Below are positions 1-5,187 of a DNA stretch of 5,265 nt, in pieces. Both the position numbers and the translations under genes were made by a program. The notes below the pieces were generated by a model. It did not search any database and was not told where the DNA came from. It worked only from the letters and a program-made list of their open reading frames with translations. Each line of letters begins with the position of its first letter. Position 1 is the stretch's first letter. This stretch comes from a bacterium (GTDB lineage: Bacteria; UBA9089; CG2-30-40-21; SBAY01), in the NCBI GenBank assembly GCA_040757115.1, contig JBFLYA010000260.1:1-5265 (forward strand). Reading direction: 5' to 3'.

Positions 1-10
1 GGAAAACAAC

Positions 11-50
11 AAATTTCCATAAATTTCTATTAGTTTCTATTAATTTCAAT
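11..50. repeat. Degenerate 10-base tandem repeat, four units
   Basis: Four consecutive 10-mers begin at 11, 21, 31 and 41 and fit the pattern WARTTTCYAT with few exceptions (AAATTTCCAT, then AAATTTCTAT, and so on). The period is close to one helical turn, so the A/T tracts are phased and may bend the DNA. No coding potential is visible. It is the first of several short-period repeats packed into the 190 bases before the permease promoter. Function unknown. Confidence 0.7.
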
Positions 51-61
51 TTTTTTAATAA

Positions 62-97
62 TATCTCCCTATCTCCTTAATCTCCACATCTCCTTTT
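62..97. repeat. ATCTCC repeat, period 8-9
   Basis: The hexamer ATCTCC occurs at 63-68, 71-76, 80-85 and 88-93, a spacing of 8, 9 and 8 bases, in an otherwise T/A-rich context. A related 12-mer (ATATCTCCTTTT, 11 of 12 identical to 86-97) recurs at 5065-5076 near the other end of the window. This points to a dispersed repeat family rather than chance. No gene or known regulatory element is recognised. Confidence 0.6.
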
Positions 98-105
98 GTT
101 ACACC

Positions 106-184
106 ACCTGAACGCTTACAAAAAAAGATATTTTCCTCTCTGTTTCTCTGCGTCTCTGCGGTAAAGGATTACCTGAACGGTTAC
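106..184. repeat. 14-base direct repeat flanking an 8-base-period repeat
   Basis: ACCTGAACGCTTAC (106-119) and ACCTGAACGGTTAC (171-184) differ at one base. Between them TCTCTG occurs at 137-142, 145-150 and 153-158, an exact period of 8. The later part, TGCGTCTCTGCG (149-160), reappears inverted with one mismatch at 4883-4894. The arrangement looks like an intergenic repeat unit bounded by short direct repeats, but no transposase or clear element ends are present. Confidence 0.55.
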
Positions 185-196
185 GAAACTTTTTAC

Positions 197-226
197 TTGA
201 CAATAAAATAAGATTTATAGTAATAT
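197..226 (+). promoter_or_regulatory. Predicted sigma70-type promoter of the purine permease
   Basis: A perfect -35 hexamer TTGACA (197-202) is followed after 18 bases by TAATAT (221-226), five of six matches to the -10 consensus. Transcription would begin near 233, giving a leader of about 50 bases. That is too short for a purine riboswitch aptamer plus expression platform, so riboswitch control from this promoter is unlikely. Confidence 0.6.
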
Positions 227-265
227 ATATTCAGAAGGAGTAAAGAGCAAATTTCTAACGAATGC

Positions 266-274
266 AAAGGAGGT
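266..274 (+). promoter_or_regulatory. Ribosome binding site of the permease
   Basis: AAAGGAGGT is an essentially perfect complement to the 16S rRNA 3' end and lies 8 bases before the ATG at 283, which fixes that start. Confidence 0.85.
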
Positions 275-282
275 AAAGATTA

Positions 283-1653
283 ATGAAAGGGTTTTTAGAA
301 AAGATATTCAATCTTCGGGAGAATAATACGACGGTGAGAAAGGAAATCATTGCGGGGTTAACCACATTTATGACAATGTCCTACATTATATTCGTTAACC
401 CCATAATTTTGAGTGCAGGTCCTCTTGAAGGAGTAGGACCGGGTCTTGCACCTACCATTGCGGCAACATGCCTGGCGGCAAGTATTCTTTGCATTACAAT
501 GGGACTTTACACCAACTATCCCTTTGCCCTTGCCTCAGGAATGGGACTGAATGCGATTGTTGCCTTCCAACTTATATTGGGGATGAAACTTTCCTGGCAA
601 GCCGCTATGGGTGTCATATTCATAGAAGGTGTGGTTATCACCATACTCGTGCTTACCGGATTAAGGGAGGCAATTATGAACGCCATACCAATGTCTTTGA
701 AAAGAGCAATCGGTGTAGGTATTGGACTCTTTATTCTCTTTATTGGGATGTATGAAGCGGGACTGGTGAAACAAGGAACAGGCATACCAGTTACTTTAGG
801 CGAATTAAACACCCCATCTGTCTTTGTTGCCATAATAGGCATTTTTATTACAGCCTACCTGATGGCAAACCGGGTTCTCGGTTCACTTCTCCTGGGTATC
901 ATCCTGACGACAATACTTGCTATCATCGTCAATTATACATCAGGACTGACTGTATTCAAGAACGCCGCTGTCATACCTATATCGCTCATAAGCCTACCGG
1001 ACTTTTCTACTTTTGGAGCAGGCATAAACTTCGAGGTATTTTCAAAAGTAGGATTCCTTACAGCCATACTCACTATATTCTCAATTATGATGTCAGATTT
1101 CTTCGACACGATGGGGACAGTCATTGGTGTTGGGGAAGGAGGTGGCTTTCTTAAAGATGGCAAGCTTCCACGCCTCAATCGGGTATTACTTGTTGATTCT
1201 CTTGGTGCTACCTTCGGCGGATTAGCATCGGCAAGTTCTGTAACTACATACATAGAATCAGCCGCAGGTGTAGCCGAAGGTGGAAGAACAGGCTTGACAT
1301 CCGTAATAGTTGGCATATTGTTTCTTCTTGGGCTCTTTTTATCACCACTAATCAGTATCATACCTGTTCAGGCAACCGCGCCTGCCTTGATACTTGTAGG
1401 ATTCTATATGTGCAGTATTATCCTGCAAATTCCCTTTGCTGACTTTGAGGAAGGCTTTCCAGCGCTTATGATACTCGTGACAATGCCTTTCACCTACAGC
1501 ATAACAAATGGTATTGGCATAGGCTTCATTGTCTATACCTTCATAAAGATTGTAAGAGGAAAATTCCGTGAAGTGCACTGGATGATGTATTTAGCATCCA
1601 TAGCCTTCCTCATATACTTTACCACACCCCTTATTATGAGTCTTCTTCGTTAA
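283..1653 (+). CDS. NCS2 family purine permease, AzgA-like (guanine/hypoxanthine/adenine uptake)
   Basis: This 456-residue, strongly hydrophobic protein is an inner-membrane transporter of the nucleobase-cation symporter 2 superfamily, AzgA branch (relatives: PbuG/PbuO of Bacillus, AdeP/GhxP of E. coli). Such proteins bring purine bases into the cell with protons for salvage. Seen in the sequence: the family N-terminal motif TTFMTMSYIIFVNP (27-40), the TM3 motif ALASGMGLNA (82-91), the TM8 motif SDFFDTMGT (271-279), and the TM10 stretch SSVTTYIESAAGVAEGGRTG (318-337). By family knowledge N90, an aspartate of TM8 (D272 or D275) and E325 are the likely substrate-binding residues, and all are present. 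Length is normal and the fold should have about 14 membrane segments. Base preference (adenine versus guanine/hypoxanthine) cannot be read here. It is transcribed from its own promoter, with no partner gene. Hand counts of three 60-base lines give about 45-60% GC, against 20-45% in dnaA. Confidence 0.93.
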   Translation: MKGFLEKIFNLRENNTTVRKEIIAGLTTFMTMSYIIFVNPIILSAGPLEGVGPGLAPTIAATCLAASILCITMGLYTNYPFALASGMGLNAIVAFQLILGMKLSWQAAMGVIFIEGVVITILVLTGLREAIMNAIPMSLKRAIGVGIGLFILFIGMYEAGLVKQGTGIPVTLGELNTPSVFVAIIGIFITAYLMANRVLGSLLLGIILTTILAIIVNYTSGLTVFKNAAVIPISLISLPDFSTFGAGINFEVFSKVGFLTAILTIFSIMMSDFFDTMGTVIGVGEGGGFLKDGKLPRLNRVLLVDSLGATFGGLASASSVTTYIESAAGVAEGGRTGLTSVIVGILFLLGLFLSPLISIIPVQATAPALILVGFYMCSIILQIPFADFEEGFPALMILVTMPFTYSITNGIGIGFIVYTFIKIVRGKFREVHWMMYLASIAFLIYFTTPLIMSLLR

Positions 1654-1828
1654 TTTGGCAAAAAGAGGAAAGTGGAAAAAGAATGCTAATGGACTTTGCT
1701 CATCCGCAGACTGTCAAAATCTCATTTTTGTTAAAAAAATCTACAAATTTTTTTAACAGATTAACTACTGATATCTCAAAGGGTTAACGCTATTCTGGTT
1801 AGCCTACTTGCCGATTGCAGGTTTATTT
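1654..1828. other. Gene-free spacer after the permease
   Basis: No plausible gene is seen on either strand between the permease stop and the T-rich stretch before dnaA. The only clear structure is the A/T hairpin at 1729-1758. No DnaA box with one mismatch or fewer was found in this part. Confidence 0.6.
1729..1758. terminator. A/T-rich inverted repeat, possible bidirectional terminator
   Basis: TGTTAAAAAAA (1729-1739) pairs perfectly with TTTTTTTAACA (1748-1758). One further T-A pair leaves a 6-base loop. It lies 75 bases after the permease stop, where a terminator is expected, and the right arm supplies seven consecutive T. The stem has only one G-C pair, so it is weak for an intrinsic terminator. 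It could instead be an easily melted element at the edge of the origin region. Confidence 0.4.
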
Positions 1829-1842
1829 TTTATTTTTTTAGT

Positions 1843-1870
1843 TTGCTTTTTTTACAATGTGTGATATAAT
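1843..1870 (+). promoter_or_regulatory. Predicted dnaA promoter with extended -10
   Basis: TGATATAAT (1862-1870) contains a perfect TATAAT -10 preceded by the TGn extension. A weak -35, TTGCTT (1843-1848), lies 16 bases upstream, as is usual for extended -10 promoters. Transcription from about 1877 would give a dnaA leader of roughly 340 bases containing all ten DnaA-box-like sites. A dyad, TACAAT (1853-1858) and ATTGTA (1875-1880), is centred on the -10. Confidence 0.5.
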
Positions 1871-1901
1871 AAATATTGTACTATTAAATCCCCTCTAAAA
1901 C

Positions 1902-2019
1902 TTATTCACACCTGTGGATAACTATGTGTGTAACTTTTAAAGGATTTGTGTGGATATAAAAAATTAAGTCCTTGCTTTTCAATTAACTAACTCACTTGTG
2001 GACAACCTGTGGATAAAAA
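1902..2019. repeat. 118-bp tandem repeat, copy 1 (five DnaA boxes)
   Basis: This copy matches 2040-2157 at 117 of 118 positions, the only difference being C at 2003 versus T at 2141. Boxes start at offsets 0, 11, 47, 95 and 106. The first box is on the + strand and the rest are on the - strand. The flanking bases (1901 and 2020) differ from those of copy 2, so the boundaries are sharp. Confidence 0.95.
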
Positions 2020-2039
2020 ATGAGGGAGGCTAACGAAAT

Positions 2040-2157
2040 TTATTCACACCTGTGGATAACTATGTGTGTAACTTTTAAAGGATTTGTGTGGATATAAAAA
2101 ATTAAGTCCTTGCTTTTCAATTAACTAACTCACTTGTGGATAACCTGTGGATAAAAA
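2040..2157. repeat. 118-bp tandem repeat, copy 2 (five DnaA boxes)
   Basis: Second copy, 138 bases downstream of copy 1 and separated from it by a unique 20-base spacer (2020-2039). Here the fourth box is the perfect TGTGGATAA, whereas copy 1 has TGTGGACAA. The last two boxes form TGTGGATAACCTGTGGATAA at 2135-2154. The copy ends 62 bases before the dnaA ATG. Confidence 0.95.
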
Positions 2158-2167
2158 TAACCTCAAA

Positions 2168-2195
2168 AATCCAAAATCCGCAATCCAAAATTCGA
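2168..2195. repeat. Heptamer repeat in the dnaA leader
   Basis: Four back-to-back 7-mers (AATCCAA, AATCCGC, AATCCAA, AATTCGA) fill most of the space between the last DnaA box and the dnaA ribosome binding site. No role is known to me. Similar AATCCAAA-type strings are a common low-complexity repeat in environmental bacterial genomes (recollection, not tested). Confidence 0.6.
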
Positions 2196-2204
2196 AATAA
2201 AAAA

Positions 2205-2212
2205 GGGAGGGG
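2205..2212 (+). promoter_or_regulatory. Ribosome binding site deciding the dnaA start
   Basis: GGGAGGGG lies with its GGAGG core (2206-2210) 9 bases before the ATG at 2220. It favours this ATG over the in-frame GTG at 2136, which lies inside a DnaA box and has no ribosome binding site. Confidence 0.85.
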
Positions 2213-2219
2213 GATTATA

Positions 2220-3575
2220 ATGGAAAGTGAATTATTCTGGAATGATATTGTAACAGCCCTTAAAAAGAACTTAACAAAGGAAAGTTTTGAATTATGGATT
2301 AAACCTGTTTGTGTAAGTTCATTTAGTGATAATCTTTTAGAATTAGAGGTGCCAAATAAATTCTTTAAGGATAAATTAGATGATAATTATAAAAATATGA
2401 TTGAGGTAGTCGCCAGTGAGACCGCTGGTAGGAAAATTGAGGTGAAATTTGTTGTTACTTCAAAATTTAAAGAGACTGAATTAAATAAAATACAACCTGT
2501 TTCAGAATATATTGAGCATTCTATATCTTCTATCCCGGAGCATGATTTTCTAAATCCAAAATATACCTTTGAAAGTTTTGTTGTAGGTGAAAGCAATCGG
2601 TTTGCCCATGCGGCCTGCCAGGCAGTTGCCGACTCACCTTCTAAAGCTTATAACCCTTTATTTATCTATGGTGGTGTCGGATTGGGAAAAACTCATTTAC
2701 TCCATGCAATTGGACATCAAATTAGAAATAATAAACCAAAGAAAAAAATAGTTTATGTTTCATCCGAGCAATTCATGAATGAGTTTATTGATTCGATTAG
2801 ATATGGCTATGATAAAAGTATGAATTTTAAAAATAAATATAGAAATGTTGACCTTTTGTTAGTCGATGATATTCAATTTTTTGAAGGTAAGGAAACAACT
2901 CAAGATGAATTTTTCCATACATTTAATACCCTTTATGAATCCCGCAAACAAATTGTTCTGACCAGTGATAGACCCCCAAGAGAAATACCAACACTTGAAG
3001 ATAGATTAATTTCACGATTTGAACAAGGTTTAATTACTGACATTCAACCACCTGACCTTGAAACTCGAATGGCTATTTTAAAAAAAAGGGCTGAAAATGA
3101 AAAAGTTGATATTCCTGATGATGTTATCTATTTTATCGCAACTAAAATAAAGGCTAATATTAGAAAATTAGAAGGAGCACTTATTAGAATTATTGCCTAT
3201 GCATCTTTCCATAATAAAATAATAGATACAGCATTAGTTAGCAGTGTTTTAGAAGATGTTCTCGTTAGTAGTGAACCTAAGAAAATATCGATGGAGATAA
3301 TTCAAACGACTATCGCCAGGCAATTTAAGATTTCACCCGCTGAATTAAAAGGGAAAAGAAGAGATGCAACCACTGCCTTGCCACGACAAATGGCAATGTA
3401 TCTATGTCGAGAATTAACTCCACATTCTCTACCTGAAATTGGAAGAGAATTTGGAAAAGACCATACTACGGTCATTCATGCTTTTAATAAAATTAAAGAT
3501 CTGATGGATAGTGATAAAAATATAAAGGAAACCATTGACCGACTTACAACAAATATTAAAAGCACAATCTTATAA
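2220..3575 (+). CDS. dnaA: Chromosomal replication initiator protein DnaA
   Basis: DnaA is the ATP-dependent AAA+ initiator that binds DnaA boxes at oriC, melts the adjacent DNA and helps load the replicative helicase. The 451-residue protein has all four domains: an N-terminal interaction domain (about 1-80), a short linker, an AAA+ domain (about 110-325) and a C-terminal DNA-binding domain (about 355-451). Visible motifs are Walker A GGVGLGKT (151-158), Walker B LLLVDD (212-217), sensor I LTSDR (247-251), the arginine finger R266 in SRFEQGL, sensor II R315 in IRKLEGAL, and the DnaA signature EIGREFGKDHTTVIHA (406-421). The signature has one glycine fewer than the FGGRDHTTV form of E. coli and B. 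subtilis. I recall a similar FGRDHTTV form in mycobacteria. The ATG at 2220 is chosen because it has a ribosome binding site and yields the canonical start (ESELFWNDIVTALKKNLT). The upstream GTG extension encodes only repeat-derived residues. DnaA boxes on both sides suggest autoregulation and origin function. Confidence 0.98.
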   Translation: MESELFWNDIVTALKKNLTKESFELWIKPVCVSSFSDNLLELEVPNKFFKDKLDDNYKNMIEVVASETAGRKIEVKFVVTSKFKETELNKIQPVSEYIEHSISSIPEHDFLNPKYTFESFVVGESNRFAHAACQAVADSPSKAYNPLFIYGGVGLGKTHLLHAIGHQIRNNKPKKKIVYVSSEQFMNEFIDSIRYGYDKSMNFKNKYRNVDLLLVDDIQFFEGKETTQDEFFHTFNTLYESRKQIVLTSDRPPREIPTLEDRLISRFEQGLITDIQPPDLETRMAILKKRAENEKVDIPDDVIYFIATKIKANIRKLEGALIRIIAYASFHNKIIDTALVSSVLEDVLVSSEPKKISMEIIQTTIARQFKISPAELKGKRRDATTALPRQMAMYLCRELTPHSLPEIGREFGKDHTTVIHAFNKIKDLMDSDKNIKETIDRLTTNIKSTIL

Positions 3576-3577
3576 AG

Positions 3578-3586
3578 TTATCCACA
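3578..3586 (+). promoter_or_regulatory. Perfect DnaA box after dnaA
   Basis: TTATCCACA matches the consensus at all nine positions and begins 2 bases after the dnaA stop. A degenerate site TTATTAACA (two mismatches) follows at 3590-3598. Its orientation is opposite to most boxes upstream of dnaA. Confidence 0.8.
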
Positions 3587-3642
3587 AAGTTATTAACATA
3601 GATATGTCATTGTAAATAATTAACTTAAAGTAGATATTAACA

Positions 3643-3680
3643 CAATTCACAGTATTATTAATACTACTAATTTTTAAATT
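3643..3680 (+). other. Candidate DNA unwinding element with DnaA-trio-like repeats
   Basis: A weak DnaA box, CAATTCACA (3643-3651, three mismatches to consensus), is followed directly by trinucleotides TTA, TTA, ATA, CTA, CTA (3655-3669) and then a pure A/T stretch to 3680. In B. subtilis the unwinding site, also between dnaA and dnaN, consists of DnaA boxes followed by CTA/TTA/CTT-type trios (the complement of 3'-GAT-5') and an A/T tract. The order and location match. The GC-rich bases normally between box and trios are missing, and in such AT-rich DNA chance resemblance is possible. Confidence 0.45.
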
Positions 3681-3681
3681 T

Positions 3682-3688
3682 AAGGAGG
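3682..3688 (+). promoter_or_regulatory. Ribosome binding site of dnaN
   Basis: AAGGAGG lies 5 bases before the ATG at 3694 and supports that start. Confidence 0.85.
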
Positions 3689-3693
3689 ATAAT

Positions 3694-4791
3694 ATGAAAA
3701 TAAAAGGTAAAAAGGAAGCATTATTGGAGGGTATTCAATCAGCTCAAATAACCTCGCCAAAGACAACTTTACCAATTCTCTCTAATATCCTTATGTCTGC
3801 AGAGGAAGAAAATGAATTAACCGTAATTGCCACAGATTTAGAACTAAGCATAAAGACCAAATTTGAAATAGAGGTATTAGAAAAAGGAAGTATCTGTGTT
3901 CCATTAAAAAAATTAATTGAGATTATCCGTGAGTTAGTAGATAAAGAAGATGTTTTAATTGAGGTAGAAGAAAATAATAGAGTGGTTATTTCATCTAAGG
4001 ATTCCATATTTCATTTATTTGGTTTGCCTAAGGAAGATTTCCCATTATTTCCTGAATATAGTCAAGAAAAATCATTTAATCTATCTTCTACTTTACTTAA
4101 AGAGATGATTAGAAAAACAATCTTTGCTACGGCAATGGATGAGATTCGCTATGTTCTAAATGGGGTATTCTTTATTGTCAAAGAAAATGAATGTCGAATG
4201 GTAGCGACTGATGGACATCGTTTAGCTGTTATTAAAAAAACTCTACCGGGGACAATAGGTGAAGAACAGGAGATAATTGTGCCAACAAAGGCATTAACTG
4301 AAGTAAATAGAATCATTCCTGAAGAACAAAATGTCCAAATATCAATAGATAAGAATAAAATAGTGTTTCAAATAAATAATTTAATTATTGTTTCCAGATT
4401 AATCGAAGGCAAATTCCCTGATTATAAGAAAGTCATCCCTCAAGACCAGGATAAAACTCTAAAAATCAATACCCAACAATTAATTTCTACGAGTCGGAGA
4501 GTATCTTTAATGACAACTGATTTCTTAAAGTTTAATATTTGTAAAAATAAATTAAAATTATTTTCAACTTCTGAGTTAGGCGATGCAAAAGAAGAATTAG
4601 ATGTGAATTTCTCTGGAGGAGACATAGAAATTTGTTTCAATCCTAAATATCTAATGGATATTTTAAAAAATATTGAGGATGAAGAAATAGTAATTCTTCT
4701 TAAAACTCCATCAACCGCAGGGATTGTCCAACCACTGGAAGAAAAAGAAGGCGAGGAATATTTGTGTGTCCTTATGCCAGTCAGAACATAG
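3694..4791 (+). CDS. dnaN: DNA polymerase III subunit beta (sliding clamp) DnaN
   Basis: DnaN forms the ring-shaped homodimer that encircles DNA and holds DNA polymerase III and other repair and replication proteins on the template. At 365 residues it is the usual length for three clamp domains of about 120 residues each. Recognisable family motifs are TLPILSNIL in domain 1 (25-33), VATDGHRLAV in domain 2 (170-179), LIEGKFPDYKKVIP at the domain 2/3 transition (236-249) and the C-terminal YLCVLMPVRT (356-365), whose MPVR tail forms part of the partner-binding pocket. It starts 118 bases after dnaA in the same direction, the classic dnaA-dnaN order. No convincing separate promoter was seen (a weak TTGTAA at 3610-3615 paired with GATATT at 3633-3638 is possible), so co-transcription with dnaA is likely. 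recF, often next in this cluster, is not in the remaining 474 bases. Composition is AT-rich like dnaA. Confidence 0.97.
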   Translation: MKIKGKKEALLEGIQSAQITSPKTTLPILSNILMSAEEENELTVIATDLELSIKTKFEIEVLEKGSICVPLKKLIEIIRELVDKEDVLIEVEENNRVVISSKDSIFHLFGLPKEDFPLFPEYSQEKSFNLSSTLLKEMIRKTIFATAMDEIRYVLNGVFFIVKENECRMVATDGHRLAVIKKTLPGTIGEEQEIIVPTKALTEVNRIIPEEQNVQISIDKNKIVFQINNLIIVSRLIEGKFPDYKKVIPQDQDKTLKINTQQLISTSRRVSLMTTDFLKFNICKNKLKLFSTSELGDAKEELDVNFSGGDIEICFNPKYLMDILKNIEDEEIVILLKTPSTAGIVQPLEEKEGEEYLCVLMPVRT

Positions 4792-4904
4792 TGCTCTGTT
4801 AAACCTTAATTGATAGATAAATTGGGAAGGGAAAGAGATACTTGTCAGAAAAATATCGACCTGTGCGATTAGACTAATTCATCGTAGAGACGCAAAGGAA
4901 AAAT

Positions 4905-5012
4905 AAATGTAAAATGTAAAATAGGAAATGAAAAATGGGAAATTTTAGTAATTCGCAAGACTCATTACCTTTTAGTTATACATTTTCATTTTACATTATC
5001 CATTTTACATTT
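4905..5012. repeat. Imperfect long inverted repeat built of AAATG-type words
   Basis: AAATGTAAAATG (4905-4916) is the exact complement of CATTTTACATTT (5001-5012). The similarity continues inward with gaps: AAATGAAAAATG around 4926-4937 corresponds to CATTTTCATTTTACATT at 4981-4997. The arms are about 35-40 bases with roughly 35 bases between them. The same word CATTTTACATT also recurs directly at 4987-4997 and 5001-5011. It could fold as an AT-rich cruciform or, if transcribed, a long hairpin. No mobile-element ends or transposase are seen. Confidence 0.6.
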
Positions 5013-5140
5013 AACCACACAGGTGGAAAACTCCTAAATATATCCCCTTATTTTCTTTATCTTCATATCTCCTTTTTGGACACAGGTTAATAGGGTTCTG
5101 CAAAATGCCACTTTTTTGTCATCTCAGCCTCAAATTGTCA

Positions 5141-5157
5141 TTCCCGCGAAAGCGGGG
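5141..5157. repeat. CCCGC-GAAA-GCGGG hairpin repeat
   Basis: CCCGC (5143-5147) and GCGGG (5152-5156) form a GC-only stem with a GAAA loop, standing out in very AT-rich DNA. ATTCCCGCGAAAGCGGGAAT-like palindromes are widespread intergenic repeats in many bacteria. Here the right flank is GTAT rather than AAT, so the outer pairs are broken. No T-run follows, so it is not a standard terminator. Confidence 0.55.
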
Positions 5158-5187
5158 TATGTGTTTAGCGTATTTATGCATTGGATA

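Larger units (their letters stand above)
1902..2157. other. oriC: Upstream half of a putative oriC: ten DnaA-box-like sites in two tandem units
   Basis: The DNA immediately before dnaA is crowded with the 9-mer recognised by DnaA (TTATCCACA, or TGTGGATAA on this strand). Perfect matches: 1913-1921, 2008-2016, 2051-2059, 2135-2143 and 2146-2154. One-mismatch sites: TTATTCACA at 1902-1910 and 2040-2048, TGTGGATAT at 1949-1957 and 2087-2095, and TGTGGACAA at 1997-2005. Several neighbours are 11 bases apart start to start, about one helical turn, which favours cooperative DnaA binding. A T-rich stretch (1821-1890) adjoins the array. Position next to dnaA and box density make an origin the best explanation. 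Autoregulation of dnaA through the same boxes is a compatible second role. Confidence 0.85.

Noticed and set aside
1-282. Purine riboswitch upstream of the purine permease
   Set aside because: The predicted leader is only about 50 bases, and no three-way-junction aptamer core with conserved purine-riboswitch bases was found upstream.
516-1578. Open frames antisense to the permease, and one in another forward frame
   Set aside because: They overlap a clear transporter gene, lack ribosome binding sites and show no recognisable domains; they are shadow frames.
1959-1996. DnaA-trio repeats beside the upstream boxes (on either strand)
   Set aside because: The bases next to the box pairs (such as TTAACTAACTCACT) show a 4-base rather than 3-base rhythm, so a trio register is not supported.
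1902-2157. CRISPR array
   Set aside because: Only two long units with one 20-base spacer, and the repeat content is DnaA boxes; no further units or cas genes.
2136-2219. In-frame GTG at 2136 as the dnaA start, adding 28 residues
   Set aside because: It lies inside a DnaA box, has no Shine-Dalgarno and encodes repeat-derived residues. The ATG at 2220 has a good ribosome binding site and gives the canonical DnaA N-terminus.
2997-3030. SRFEQGL in place of the commoner SRFEWGL in DnaA as a functional defect
   Set aside because: The arginine finger R266 is intact, and the position after it varies among bacterial DnaA proteins.
2387-4640. Antisense open frames within dnaA and dnaN
   Set aside because: Short, without family features, and fully contained in highly conserved genes.
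5141-5157. Neisserial dRS3 element
   Set aside because: The core resembles it but the right flank is broken, and nothing else suggests Neisseria; similar palindromes occur in many phyla.
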